Source of the DNA: Sinorhizobium kostiense
Lineage (GTDB): Bacteria > Pseudomonadota > Alphaproteobacteria > Rhizobiales > Rhizobiaceae
Direction: 5' to 3'
Length of the DNA stretch: 64,000 bases
NCBI RefSeq assembly: GCF_017874595.1
Contig: NZ_JAGILA010000001.1
Coordinates: 558,001-622,000 of the forward strand
A program made the translations under genes and the position numbers. Below are positions 1-8,717 of this stretch, piece by piece (positions within the stretch are counted from its first letter, which is position 1; each line of letters opens with the position of its first letter). The notes under the pieces are model-generated. The model had not been told where the DNA came from, searched no databases, and saw only the letters and a list, made by a program, of their open reading frames with translations.

Positions 1-663
1 CGCCTGTTCACCGCGCCCTTGAAACGCGATGTTTTCCCGGACGTCGAGGGGGCCTCCTGGAAAATCGAAGGTCCGCAGGGCTTCGGCAAAGGCGTCGACC
101 ACATGGGCCCACTTGCGGCGATCCATCGAAAAGGTGCCGAGATTGACGTCCGGTGCTTCCGCCGCGGCCATCGGCTCGGCTTCGGGGCCACCGCGCCGAT
201 GGTTGTAGCTGTGAACATCAAGCACGACGAAGCGCCCGTGGCACCGCTCGATGCCCGCAAGGAACGATTTCAGCATCGCGTAATATTCCTCATGAATGGC
301 GAGCGACTGCTCGACCACGTCATGGGGAAGTTCGCATGTCCAGACATTGAGGCCCCAGGCCTGCTCCGGGCGGATGTAGATTGCGCCGTGGCGCGGTCGG
401 TTGATGTCGACCTCGAAACGCGAGCGGTGCACGACGAGCCGGTTGGGGAAATCGCGAATGATGAACTCGGTGAAAGGGTCTTCCTCGCGCAGGCGCGCGT
501 CCTCGGGCACCGCGAAACAGCGCTCCACCGCATCGCGCGTCATGTGGCCGTTATGTATTGCCGTCGCCACGACGGGCGAGTAGCCGCGATGCTGGGTCCA
601 CCATTCGGCTGTCACGGGCGGCGCCAGGTCCACGATTGGATCCCGGGCTTTCTTCATGTCCAT
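1..663 (-). CDS. N-formylglutamate amidohydrolase family protein (partial, C-terminus outside window)
   Basis: Reading the minus strand from an ATG at 663 gives an open frame of 221 codons that runs off the left edge. A second in-frame ATG at 657 is possible; a GGTGG stretch just upstream favours 663. The protein has the features of the N-formylglutamate amidohydrolase (HutG/FGase-like) family: an early PVVATAIHNG segment, the conserved VVLDVHSYNHRR stretch and a later PDVNLGT segment, which in this family supply metal ligands and substrate contacts. The family hydrolyses N-formylglutamate to formate and glutamate in histidine breakdown, but many plasmid paralogues are uncharacterised. No other hut enzyme is in the window, although a HutC-type regulator lies at 6321-7130. 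Family assignment is firm; substrate is not. Confidence 0.8.
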   Translation of the reverse strand, partial: MDMKKARDPIVDLAPPVTAEWWTQHRGYSPVVATAIHNGHMTRDAVERCFAVPEDARLREEDPFTEFIIRDFPNRLVVHRSRFEVDINRPRHGAIYIRPEQAWGLNVWTCELPHDVVEQSLAIHEEYYAMLKSFLAGIERCHGRFVVLDVHSYNHRRGGPEAEPMAAAEAPDVNLGTFSMDRRKWAHVVDAFAEALRTFDFPGGPLDVRENIAFQGRGEQA

Positions 664-855
664 CGTCCACCGCTCATCCCACTGAACTCGGCCAATGCGT
701 CATGGAGCTACAATTCCGAAAACGACTTTTCAGTTCCAGAACCTCATGCGCTGCCGTCCGCGGCGGAACATATTAACCCACCCGCAGTTGGTCAGCACCT
801 TGGCGCCGGCGGAATCCTGGAAGGCGATCTTCAACGTGAGTGAAGGAGTATCGAG

Positions 856-2025
856 ATGAGGGCGTTGACCTGGCACGGCAAAGGCGACATCCGCTGCGAG
901 AGCGTTCCCGATCCCCGGATCGAGGACGACCGCGACGCCATCATCAAGGTGACGGCTTGCGCCATCTGCGGGTCTGACCTGCATATCTTCAACGGGCTGA
1001 TACCGTCGATGGACCATGGCGACGTGATCGGCCACGAGGCGATGGGCGAGGTGGTGGAGGTCGGCAAGGCCGCGACCGGGCTGAAGGTCGGCGACCGCGT
1101 GGTCGTGCCCTTCACCATCTCCTGCGGCGAATGCTTCTTCTGCCAGCGGGGTTTCTACTCGGCCTGCGAACGCACCAACCCCGACCGGGAAAAGGCAAGG
1201 AAATTGTGGGGCAATTCGCCAGGCGGCCTGTTCGGCTACTCGCATCTTCTCGGCGGATATCGCGGCGGCCAGGCGGAGTATCTGCGCGTGCCGCATGCGG
1301 ACGTCGGGCCGATCAGGGTCCCTGACGAGCTGACGGACGATCAGGTGCTTTTCTTGTCGGATATCTTTCCGACCGGATACATGGCGGCGGAGTTCTGCGA
1401 CATCGTGCCCGGCGACACCATCGCCATCTGGGGCTGCGGACCAGTCGGCCAGATGGCGATACGTTCAGCTTTCCTCCTCGGGGCAGAGCGCGTCATCGCC
1501 ATCGATACCGTGCCCGAACGCTTGCGGCTTGCCGGGGCAGCCGGGGCGGCGACGATCGATTTCATGGAAGAGGATATCTACGACCGCATCATGGAGATGA
1601 CCCATGGCCGCGGCGCGGATGCCTGCATCGATGCCGTCGGGACCGAAGCCCACAGCCGGGCCAGTCTCGATTCCTTTGTCGACCGGGTGAAGGTTGCGAC
1701 CTATCTCGGCACGGACCGGCCGCATGTGCTGCGGCAGGCGATCCATTGCTGCCGCAACTTCGGCACGGTTTCTATCGTCGGCGTCTATGGCGGCTTGCTC
1801 GACAAAATACCTTTCGGATCGGCGATCAATCGCGGCTTGACCTTTCGCATGGCGCAAACACCGGTGCAACGCTATCTGCCGTCGCTGCTCCAACGCATCC
1901 GCAATGGCGAAATCGACCCGTCCTTCGTCATTACCCATCGCGGAAGACTGGAGGATGGGCCGGACCTCTACAAGACCTTCAACGAGCGAAAGGACGGCTG
2001 CGTGAAAGTAGTCCTTACGCCGTGA
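856..2025 (+). CDS. Zinc-dependent alcohol dehydrogenase, formaldehyde-dehydrogenase-like
   Basis: A 389-residue medium-chain dehydrogenase. ICGSDLH (37-43) and GHE (59-61) carry the catalytic-zinc ligands Cys38 and His60. Cysteines 90, 93, 96 and 104 form the structural-zinc lobe typical of the family. A GCGPVGQ Rossmann motif near 195 binds NAD(P). The overall form matches the glutathione-dependent formaldehyde dehydrogenase-like subgroup often found as a spare gene on rhizobial plasmids; the physiological alcohol or aldehyde cannot be read from the sequence. GAAGGAG, 9 bases before the ATG at 856, is a strong ribosome site. It is transcribed alone and converges with the phosphoesterase gene, whose stop is only 24 bases away. 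Confidence 0.9.
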   Translation: MRALTWHGKGDIRCESVPDPRIEDDRDAIIKVTACAICGSDLHIFNGLIPSMDHGDVIGHEAMGEVVEVGKAATGLKVGDRVVVPFTISCGECFFCQRGFYSACERTNPDREKARKLWGNSPGGLFGYSHLLGGYRGGQAEYLRVPHADVGPIRVPDELTDDQVLFLSDIFPTGYMAAEFCDIVPGDTIAIWGCGPVGQMAIRSAFLLGAERVIAIDTVPERLRLAGAAGAATIDFMEEDIYDRIMEMTHGRGADACIDAVGTEAHSRASLDSFVDRVKVATYLGTDRPHVLRQAIHCCRNFGTVSIVGVYGGLLDKIPFGSAINRGLTFRMAQTPVQRYLPSLLQRIRNGEIDPSFVITHRGRLEDGPDLYKTFNERKDGCVKVVLTP

Positions 2026-2049
2026 GGAAGTCGGCCTGCACCGCAGCCG

Positions 2050-2760
2050 TCAGAACTCCAAAATCGCGTAGGGCCGCCCGGTCGGCTTCTCGACATGGGC
2101 GGCGACATTGTAAACAGGAGCACCGCCGGGTGTCTTCCCCCTGTAGGTGCCCCTGTGCGCGTGGCCATGAACGACGGCACTCACGCGAAACCGATCGATG
2201 GTTTCCGCAAAGCGCGAGGAGCCCAGGAACGGGTAGATCGCCTCCGGCTCTCCGGCGACCGTTTCCGCGATCGGGGCATAGTGGAGCACCACGACGGAGT
2301 GCGGTGCGCTGGTCTTTCGCAAGGCGTTCTCGAGGCGCATCGCCTCGTCGACCGTCTCGGAGACCATTGTCTTGATGGCGGCCTCGCCGAAGGAGCCGAG
2401 CATATAGCGGCCAAAGCCGCCGACGAAGCCTTTCGTGCCGGCAAAGCCGACGCCAGCGATTTCTACCGCCTGCCCATTGAGGAGGTGAACCCCGGCCTTC
2501 ATCAGGATCGCCGATATCTCCTCGACGGCGTTGCATTGGTGATCATGATTGCCGAGCACCGCCACCACCGGGACCGTGCAAGACTTCAGGTCGGCGGCGA
2601 GGAGTTCCGCTTCCGCGGGTTTACCCAGGTCGGTGAGGTCGCCGGCTATCGCGAGCACGTCCGCAACCCGCGAGATCTCTGAAAACAGCTCCGAATAGGA
2701 GACCGAGCCGTCCTCTTTCACGTGAAGATCCGCGACCGCAGCCACTTTCGTCTTGCCCAT
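2050..2760 (-). CDS. Calcineurin-like metallophosphoesterase
   Basis: A 236-residue protein starting at the ATG at 2760, preceded by AAGGAG. It shows the ordered metallophosphoesterase motifs: DLH (Asp11, His13), GDLTD (about 45), GNHD (about 75), a lone His in VVLHYAP (about 160) and GHAH (about 203), so both metal sites look intact. There is no signal peptide, so it should act in the cytoplasm on a phosphodiester or phosphomonoester. Only 4 bases separate it from the upstream nucleotidyltransferase-like gene, so the two are almost certainly co-transcribed and probably act on the same target. An upstream extension to 2841 would overlap the neighbour and lacks a ribosome site. Confidence 0.85.
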   Translation of the reverse strand: MGKTKVAAVADLHVKEDGSVSYSELFSEISRVADVLAIAGDLTDLGKPAEAELLAADLKSCTVPVVAVLGNHDHQCNAVEEISAILMKAGVHLLNGQAVEIAGVGFAGTKGFVGGFGRYMLGSFGEAAIKTMVSETVDEAMRLENALRKTSAPHSVVVLHYAPIAETVAGEPEAIYPFLGSSRFAETIDRFRVSAVVHGHAHRGTYRGKTPGGAPVYNVAAHVEKPTGRPYAILEF

Positions 2761-2764
2761 CGCG

Positions 2765-3568
2765 CTACTCCTTGTTTCCTGTGCGCATCTCGACGTCGCC
2801 GCCGACGTCTGCGAAGCCCCATTCCGTGACGTCGACTTCATAATCGGCTCGCGAGTACATTCGTCCGCGGCAGATCTTCGTCTGCGGCAGCGGCAGTTCC
2901 CGCTGCGCGGCCAGCCGGCGCAAGAGCTCGTCGATCAGCCATGGCGGAACCCGGTCGCGTTCGGAGGGATAGATCCACCGGAAGTTGAGCAGGTGGACCA
3001 GCAATACCTCCCAATGCGCATCCATGTAGTTGAGCAGCCTGTGCCAATCGATCTGATCGTGGGTCTTGAGGATCATGTGCGCCACGTCGGCGCCATCGTA
3101 GCGCTCGCGAAGCTGGATGAAGGATTTCGACCAGACCAGTTCCGTCGGGGCAACGATCGACACGGTGTTGGCATTGATCTTCACCGTCAGCGCATGTTCG
3201 AACCAGGCGTCGCTGACGAGCATGGTGCCGTTCGGGGAGGAGAATATGACGTCGAAGAAGAGCTTGCCCTTGTAAACCTTGCCAAGCCAGCGGTCGTCCT
3301 CGATCTCGACGGTATAGCCGAGCGATTGAAAATGGTTGAGGATGCGGGTGTAATCGCCCGCCTTGCAGAATATGTCGAGGTCCTTGGTCAACCGCGAGAT
3401 GCCGGTATAGGCGCTGACGGCGAAGGTGCCTGCGACCAGGAACGGGATTTTCGACTTCAGGAGATCGGCGATGGCAGTCGCGACAAAATCTTCCGCCTCC
3501 GCGCCGGCGAGTTGCGGCAGGGCCAGTGGAGTACGAGCGCCGGACTTCTGCTGCGGTGACCTCGCCAT
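2765..3568 (-). CDS. Nucleotidyltransferase-fold protein (AbiEii/MNT-like)
   Basis: A 267-residue protein begun at the ATG at 3568. Residues near 40-60 read FLVAGTFAVSAYTGISRLTKDLDIF, in which a glycine-rich turn is followed by a DLD acidic pair; this is the signature of minimal nucleotidyltransferases, including the AbiEii-like group, and a further aspartate in LFFDVIF could be the third carboxylate. Members transfer nucleotides to proteins, RNA or small molecules; the target here is unknown. It is the first gene of a two-gene unit with the phosphoesterase, a transferase/hydrolase pairing that could write and remove a modification. The longer frame to 3817 runs into repeat-like sequence and is rejected. 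Confidence 0.7.
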   Translation of the reverse strand: MARSPQQKSGARTPLALPQLAGAEAEDFVATAIADLLKSKIPFLVAGTFAVSAYTGISRLTKDLDIFCKAGDYTRILNHFQSLGYTVEIEDDRWLGKVYKGKLFFDVIFSSPNGTMLVSDAWFEHALTVKINANTVSIVAPTELVWSKSFIQLRERYDGADVAHMILKTHDQIDWHRLLNYMDAHWEVLLVHLLNFRWIYPSERDRVPPWLIDELLRRLAAQRELPLPQTKICRGRMYSRADYEVDVTEWGFADVGGDVEMRTGNKE

Positions 3569-3905
3569 GTTCTTGTCTCCGACGAAAGAATTCCTACGAG
3601 AACATTCGAGAACTCGAGTAGTTCCCCTCGTCTTGCCTGTGGCGACGCGCGCCGTGGCAAATGCACAACAGTCCGTCGTAGCTTCATCAAGGAGACATGC
3701 AGCAGCCGCCCTCCCCTCCGGCTTGGAATGAGGAAGAGCGTGCGCGATTTTCCGCCCGCATTCAGCCCTTCTACCGCATGTCACCTTGATCGGCCTCGAT
3801 CTAAGGACAAAGCCCACAGCGACTATTTCACGCCTGAGGAGGCGCGCGGCGCTGCAGAATCGATCCCATCAGGATTTGGTTCGTTCCGACCCAAATCATC
3901 ATGAT
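3569..3905. repeat. Gene-free stretch with degenerate RIME-type repeats
   Basis: Between the divergently facing ends of two minus-strand genes lies repeat-derived sequence. GGAGACATGCAGCAG at about 3691 and a CATGTCACC-to-CTAAGGACAAAG segment at about 3778-3812 match the ends of the element seen intact at 7151-7260. AGGAAGAGCGTGCGCG followed by TTTTCCGCCCGCATTC (about 3731-3762) matches a second element family also found near 18520, 28640, 37385, 43270, 44480 and 47285. No coding potential is visible. The promoter of the nucleotidyltransferase gene should lie at the left end. Confidence 0.6.
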
Positions 3906-5867
3906 CTAATGCTCGTTGGCATGCGTCCCGTGTGCGGCGACGATCGCTTGCGCCTCCTTGCCGTAGAGTTCCTCGAAGTGATCGAAGACCTTCGCGAAAT
4001 AGCCGATGCCCTGGGTGGCAGACCTCAGGGAGCGCGCCAGTTCCTCCAGCGCGCCTCCCGGAATGAGCGCACGGAAAATATCCCATCCCTTCGCCCCCTC
4101 CTCGCGGTCGAAGCCGAGGACTTGGCCCTTGAGGGTAGAGACGATCGGCACGAGCCCGCCGGAGTAGATCGAGGGCACATGGATCTCGACGCGGAAGATC
4201 GGCTGCAGCAGCACCGAAGCGGATTGCGTGAGCGCCTGCCGCACGCCCAGCTTTCCCGCTGTCCGGAATGCATATTCGGAGCTGTCGACCGAATGATGCT
4301 GCCCGTCGGTAAGGGTTACGCCGACGTCGATGACCTTGAAGCCCAGCGGCCCTTTCTCCATTGCTTCCCGGGCACCGGCTTCGACGGCGGGTATGAAATT
4401 GCGCGGAACCGCGCCGCCCTTGACCGTCTCGGCGAAAGTGAACCCCTCCGCGCGATCATTCGGGTGGATGCTGAGCTTCACGTCGGCAAATTGACCGGCG
4501 CCGCCGGTCTGCTTGCGGTGGCGGTAATGGACGTCGGAGGATTTCGATATGCTCTCGCGATAGACCGGGCTCGGTGCCCTGTCGGTCACGGTCACGTGGA
4601 AGACGTCGGAGAGCATTCTGGAGATTTCTCGAAGATGCACCGGCCCTTGCGCGCAGACCATCTGCGCACCCGTCCCCTCCTCCTGCATCACCTTTAGTCC
4701 GCGATCCGTTTCGGCAAGTTTCGCCAGCGTCTCGGAGAGCTTGTTCTCGTCGCGCTCGCTTTCCGGCACCAGGATCCGCTCGAACATCGGCGTCGGCGGC
4801 GTCGTCCAGTCGGGCGGCGCGATCACAGCGTTGGCCGTGAGCAGGGCGGGAACCGTAAGGTGGTCCGACTTCACGGCGGCGAAGATCTGCCCGGCCACGG
4901 TGATGCCCGAAGCCATCGGGCGGCCATTTGCCGGATCCTGCAGCGCGCCGAGGCCGGCCCCGCCGAGCGCCGCTCCCTGTTTCACGCCGTTCTGAAGCGC
5001 GCGGGCGACGACGGTTTTGCCGACGCTCTGGCGATGATGGGCATGGAAGCTGACGGCGACGAGCGTCGAGCCGTCAATGCCGGCGGATTCGGCCAGCCTC
5101 TTACGAAGCGCTTCGACCCGCGGCGCCTCATGGCGCAGCGCCTTCATCAGCCGCATGATGCCGTTGCTGTGGCTTGCAGCCCCCAGGAGCACAGGAATTA
5201 TCTTGTTTTCGGAGAGCACCCGCGTCGAGATCGAATAGATCGTATCGCTCGCCGGCGCTCGATCCTCGATCAGTTCCTCGAGCAGCCAGTCGTCGAACTC
5301 CGAAAGATGCTCCAGCAGTTCGGTACGTGCCTCGTGCTCGCGCTCGATCGCACTTTCGGGGATTTCGAACAAGGCGGATGTCTGGCCCTCACGATAACGC
5401 CAGGCCCGCTCCGAGATGAGATCGCAACTGCCGATGATCTTGTCGCCGTCGCGGATGGGTATCTGCCTGAGCACGAGTGGGCGGCTGCAATAATCCTGAA
5501 GCGCCGCGACGACGTCTCGGAGCCGTGCCCGCGGCTCGTCCATGCGATTGACGAAGAGAATGCAGGGCGTGCCCGAAGCTTCGATCACACGCAGATAGGG
5601 GGCGGCAAGAACGGCCTCCTCCAACACCGGCGAAACGCAGAGCACGCAAGCGTCGCTTGCGAGCAGCGCATCCTGCGCCAGCGCCAGCGCTTCATTATTG
5701 CCCGGCACGTCGAGGGCGCACCACGGCTCGCCGCCGAACTCGAATTCGGTGATTGCCAGACCGTATGGAGAAACAGACTTCTTCGGCTCGCCGTCCAGCG
5801 AGCCCAACCTTCCCACGAGCGTGGATTTTCCGATCTGCGAAGGACCAAGTACAGTGAAACAGCGCAT
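3906..5867 (-). CDS. Elongation factor G-like GTPase (divergent paralogue)
   Basis: A 653-residue protein resembling EF-G along its length. It starts at the ATG at 5867, behind GGGAGG. The P-loop GPSQIGKST (about 8-16), a DVPG G3 motif and an NRMD G4 motif are recognisable. The usual effector RGITI segment is missing and the G domain is shorter than in housekeeping EF-G (about 700 residues). Domains III-V follow, including the RHRKQTGGAGQFADV segment of domain IV. Many alphaproteobacteria carry such an EF-G-like protein besides true FusA; its role is unproven and could be stress-related translation or ribosome handling. Its presence beside a replication region, away from any ribosomal operon, argues against it being the main EF-G. 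Confidence 0.85.
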   Translation of the reverse strand: MRCFTVLGPSQIGKSTLVGRLGSLDGEPKKSVSPYGLAITEFEFGGEPWCALDVPGNNEALALAQDALLASDACVLCVSPVLEEAVLAAPYLRVIEASGTPCILFVNRMDEPRARLRDVVAALQDYCSRPLVLRQIPIRDGDKIIGSCDLISERAWRYREGQTSALFEIPESAIEREHEARTELLEHLSEFDDWLLEELIEDRAPASDTIYSISTRVLSENKIIPVLLGAASHSNGIMRLMKALRHEAPRVEALRKRLAESAGIDGSTLVAVSFHAHHRQSVGKTVVARALQNGVKQGAALGGAGLGALQDPANGRPMASGITVAGQIFAAVKSDHLTVPALLTANAVIAPPDWTTPPTPMFERILVPESERDENKLSETLAKLAETDRGLKVMQEEGTGAQMVCAQGPVHLREISRMLSDVFHVTVTDRAPSPVYRESISKSSDVHYRHRKQTGGAGQFADVKLSIHPNDRAEGFTFAETVKGGAVPRNFIPAVEAGAREAMEKGPLGFKVIDVGVTLTDGQHHSVDSSEYAFRTAGKLGVRQALTQSASVLLQPIFRVEIHVPSIYSGGLVPIVSTLKGQVLGFDREEGAKGWDIFRALIPGGALEELARSLRSATQGIGYFAKVFDHFEELYGKEAQAIVAAHGTHANEH

Positions 5868-6320
5868 CGGCGTTCCTCCCTCTGCCTGGATGACACTGCT
5901 GACAGGATGCCTCTCGAAAGGCCAAAGCGCCAGAGATTGTTGATTTTTCTTGCGACAACCCGGGAAACCCTGCCGCACGGTGCTCGTGCATGCCTTGGCG
6001 CCGCCGGGTGGACGCGCAAAGCTATAGGCGCGAGCGCAAGATCCGCGGCGGTCGCTGGCCGCAAGAACGACGCACTGCCCACGCAAATCCCACGATTGCT
6101 GCCGGAAACAGAGGGCGGCCGTCGACTTACCGCCGCATCTTATCGGACTGTAAGCCGTTGAAAACGTGGAACTTTGCAACTCATTGTCAAGGCAGACGGC
6201 CTCCCACGTGCCGCAACCGGGAATTCCGCGGCTATAAGATTAGCCCGGCCGCAAAAGGCAAGTCCGGCATCGTCGCGGGACGGCGACGCGGCTGCGTCTC
6301 GGCCTCTGATAGCGGGCGGT
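5868..6320. other. Gene-free interval
   Basis: About 450 bases between the EF-G-like start and the stop of the HutC-type regulator. Open frames here have no family resemblance, no convincing ribosome site and are shadows of one another. It presumably holds the EF-G-like promoter; no repeat or terminator was recognised. Confidence 0.4.
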
Positions 6321-7130
6321 TCAGACGATTGCGCTCGGCTGAAATTCGGCAACGAGCTCGTGGCGGTCGCCGGGATAGGTCAGCCGCACACTGGTGACGG
6401 GCGCTCCGCCGCTCCAGGTCCTGCGTTCGATCACGAGGCAGGGACTGCCGACGGCTATGTCGAGGGCCTGCGCGGCCGGGCGGGTCGCCGCCACAGCGCG
6501 AATCCTGTGCTCGGCGGTGCTCCAGGGGACCTTGCCCAGCAGCCATGAACCCGGCGCGACCGCGTCGAACGCCTCGCCCTCGGCCTCCGGCACGGCCGAG
6601 AGGCTGATCAACCGCTCCTCGAAGCAGAATGGCCGGCCGCCGGCAAAATGCCGACAGGTAATGTCGATGAGCCGCGAGGCGGTCGGCAGGTCGATACGCC
6701 CGCCGTCGCCGGCGTTGATCCGCCGCACCGAGCGAGCGTCGCGGTAATAGGCGTAGTCGAGGCCGAGCGATTCGACTTCAAGCTTGACGTCGTGAATCTC
6801 CATGACGGCCGACTGGACCTGCGGAAAGGTCACGTAGCTCCCGGACTTGCGCCGACGCTCGATCAGCCCGCGCTTGACGAGCTCGGAGAGCGCCTTGTTC
6901 ACGGTCATGCGCGAGCAGCCATATTGCTCCGTCAGCTCGTGCTCGAAGGGAATGCGATAGCCCGGCGGCCAGTCGCCCGACAGGATATGCGCCTCCACCT
7001 CGCCAAGAATCTTCTGGTGCAGCGACAAGGGTTGCTCGCGGGATGGTTCGGGGCGGGCTTTCTCGTCTGAGGGATGATCGTTGGAAATGATGGGTACCTC
7101 GCTTGACGACCGACGCCGCAGCTTACCCAT
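6321..7130 (-). CDS. GntR/HutC-family transcriptional regulator with UTRA domain
   Basis: A 269-residue regulator. A winged-helix GntR domain occupies roughly residues 38-107 (LHQKILGEVEAHILSG, then GCSRMTVNKALSELVKRGLI), followed by a UTRA ligand-binding domain to the end, with the typical late segment CLVIERRTWSGGAPVTSVR. This arrangement is that of HutC, which represses histidine catabolism and senses urocanate, but the UTRA fold also binds other small acids and sugars. The histidine link is suggestive only, since the N-formylglutamate amidohydrolase at the left edge is 5.6 kb away. The ATG at 7130 is the only good start. A RIME-type repeat lies directly upstream, and repA is divergent beyond it. 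Confidence 0.85.
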   Translation of the reverse strand: MGKLRRRSSSEVPIISNDHPSDEKARPEPSREQPLSLHQKILGEVEAHILSGDWPPGYRIPFEHELTEQYGCSRMTVNKALSELVKRGLIERRRKSGSYVTFPQVQSAVMEIHDVKLEVESLGLDYAYYRDARSVRRINAGDGGRIDLPTASRLIDITCRHFAGGRPFCFEERLISLSAVPEAEGEAFDAVAPGSWLLGKVPWSTAEHRIRAVAATRPAAQALDIAVGSPCLVIERRTWSGGAPVTSVRLTYPGDRHELVAEFQPSAIV

Positions 7131-7150
7131 TTCTATCGATTACGACAGCC

Positions 7151-7260
7151 CTACTGCATGTCTCCTTGAATCGACCTCGATTTAAGGACAAAGACATGCA
7201 GCAATTCAAAGTGCTACAGCGACCTTTGCGCGTCTTATCAGACGCGCGGCGCTGTAGCAG
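7151..7260 (+). repeat. RIME-type intergenic repeat, intact copy
   Basis: An intact ~110-base element. Its left half is an inverted repeat, TGCATGTCTCCTTGAATC against GATTTAAGGACAAAGACATGCA, and its right half is a second hairpin, CTACAGCG...GCGCGTC/GACGCGC...GCTGTAG. Related copies occur at 17018-17124, 28361-28466 (reversed) and 48387-48491; fragments lie elsewhere. The copy at 48387 is nearly identical over the central ~45 bases. These are dispersed non-coding palindromic elements of rhizobia. Confidence 0.75.
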
Positions 7261-7320
7261 CCGTGCTGCGCGCTTTTCCACGTGGTGGAGTAATGTCGAA
7301 GTTCGGCGAATCGGAAAGCA

Positions 7321-7336
7321 GTTGTCCGCGGACAAC
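7321..7336. promoter_or_regulatory. parS: parS-type centromere palindrome, copy 1
   Basis: GTTGTCCGCGGACAAC is a perfect 16-bp palindrome matching the repABC partition-site pattern GTT-N2-C-N-GC-N-G-N2-AAC. It is the first of two identical tandem copies 11 bases apart, about 180 bases before repA. RepB is expected to bind here and RepA to act on the complex. Confidence 0.85.
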
Positions 7337-7347
7337 ACCCAGAACAA

Positions 7348-7363
7348 GTTGTCCGCGGACAAC
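7348..7363. promoter_or_regulatory. parS: parS-type centromere palindrome, copy 2
   Basis: Second exact copy of GTTGTCCGCGGACAAC. The spacing of 27 bases centre to centre, about 2.5 helical turns, would place the two sites on opposite helix faces. Confidence 0.85.
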
Positions 7364-7462
7364 TTCCGATCAGCAATAATCATAGAATCGCGCCGCGCCG
7401 GCAGCATAGATCGGGTTTTTTCTTAAGCGTTTGTAAATTGGCAACGAATCGGCGCATAGTGT

Positions 7463-7503
7463 AACTGCGCAGATAGTGCTCTATTGGCCAGTTTTGCGCA
7501 GTT
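7463..7503. promoter_or_regulatory. Inverted repeat in the repA leader
   Basis: AACTGCGCA (7463-7471) and TGCGCAGTT (7495-7503) are perfect 9-base inverted arms ending just before the repA ribosome site. A possible promoter precedes it (TTGTAA at 7433, CATAGT at about 7455). It could be the operator through which RepA represses repABC, or a leader hairpin limiting repA translation; the sequence does not decide between them. Confidence 0.5.
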
Positions 7504-7517
7504 TTTTGGAGATGACG

Positions 7518-8714
7518 ATGTTGCAGCAGAAAATCCAGGGTATCGACGAGCAGGAGCACTTGCCCTCCTTGCTGGCTGCCGACGCCCAGGAACTCGCGCA
7601 TCAGCTTCAGGAACATCAAAAGAAGATCTTCTCGCCGACGGCACAGAAAACCATGCGGCTGTTCAGCCCGGCGGAGGCCGCCTCCTTCATCGGAATCGGT
7701 GAAGGCTATCTTCGCCAGATCGCGTCAGAAGGCCACGGGCCGGAGCCCCTGTCAAACGGCCGCCGCATGTATGCCGTCGAGGACATCGAGCGCATCCGCC
7801 GCGTCCTCGACGAAGGCAGCAAGGCCGGGAAATACATTCCGCATCGCAGGCCGGGCGAAAAGCTTCAGGTCATCTCTGTGATGAATTTCAAGGGCGGGTC
7901 GGGCAAGACGACGACCTCGGCGCATCTTTCGCAATATCTCGCCTTGCGCGGCTATCGCGTCCTTGCGATCGATCTCGATCCCCAGGCATCGCTCTCTGCG
8001 CTCTTTGGACATCAGCCGGAACTGGACGTCGGCGAGGCGGAAACGCTCTACGGCGCCATCCGCTACGAGGCCCCTCGCCCCATTGCGGACATCGTTCGCT
8101 CGACCTACACGACCAATCTCCATCTCATCCCGGGCAATCTCGAATTGATGGAATTCGAGCACGAAACGCCGAGGGCGATGATCGGCGGCCGGGCGGAGAC
8201 GCTATTCTTCGCGCGCATCGGCGAGGCGCTGTCCGAGATCGAAAGCTTCTACGATATCGTCGTCATCGATTGTCCGCCGCAACTGGGCTTTCTGTCTATG
8301 TCGGCGCTCTGCGCCGCGACGTCCGTCCTCATCACCGTACATCCGCAGATGCTGGACGTCATGTCGATGTCGCAGTTCCTGTCGATGACGAGCGAGCTCA
8401 TGGCCGTGGTCGAGAAGGCCGGCGGGCGCACGAGTTATGATTGGATGCGCTATCTCGTTACGCGCTTCGAACCGAATGACGGTCCGCAGAGCCAGATGAC
8501 CGGCTTCATGCGGGCGATCTTCGGCAACCGAATGCTGCAGAACGCCATGGTCAAATCGACCGCCATTTCCGATGCCGGCGTCACCAAACAGACCCTTTAT
8601 GAGGTGGAACGCTCGCAGTTCATCCGCGGCACCTATGACCGCGCGATGGAATCCCTTTCGCTCGTCAATGCGGAGATCGAAGAGATGATCCGCAAGGTCT
8701 GGGGAAGGAAATAA
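7518..8714 (+). CDS. repA: Plasmid partitioning ATPase RepA
   Basis: A 398-residue ParA-type ATPase of the repABC class. Residues about 46-95 form a helix-turn-helix (LFSPAEAASFIGIGEGYLRQ), and KGGSGKTT at 125-132 is the deviant Walker A motif; DLDPQASLSALFG and VVIDCPPQLGF are Walker A' and B. With RepB and parS it moves plasmid copies to daughter cells, and in this family it also represses its own operon. The start is the ATG at 7518, 6 bases after GGAG; ATGs at 7512 and 7476 are too close to or upstream of that site. The length fits other RepA proteins. repB follows after 3 bases. Confidence 0.96.
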   Translation: MLQQKIQGIDEQEHLPSLLAADAQELAHQLQEHQKKIFSPTAQKTMRLFSPAEAASFIGIGEGYLRQIASEGHGPEPLSNGRRMYAVEDIERIRRVLDEGSKAGKYIPHRRPGEKLQVISVMNFKGGSGKTTTSAHLSQYLALRGYRVLAIDLDPQASLSALFGHQPELDVGEAETLYGAIRYEAPRPIADIVRSTYTTNLHLIPGNLELMEFEHETPRAMIGGRAETLFFARIGEALSEIESFYDIVVIDCPPQLGFLSMSALCAATSVLITVHPQMLDVMSMSQFLSMTSELMAVVEKAGGRTSYDWMRYLVTRFEPNDGPQSQMTGFMRAIFGNRMLQNAMVKSTAISDAGVTKQTLYEVERSQFIRGTYDRAMESLSLVNAEIEEMIRKVWGRK

Positions 8715-8717
8715 CCG

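Noticed and set aside
2761-2841. N-terminal extension of the phosphoesterase to 2841
   Set aside because: It would overlap the upstream gene by 77 bases; the ATG at 2760 has a ribosome site and gives the usual family N-terminus.
4860-6161. 433-codon open frame on the plus strand
   Set aside because: Antisense to the EF-G-like gene; low-complexity Arg/Ala-rich product without family resemblance.
7123-7426. Frames across the RIME element and parS sites on both strands
   Set aside because: They translate palindromic repeats and partition sites; no ribosome site or conserved product.
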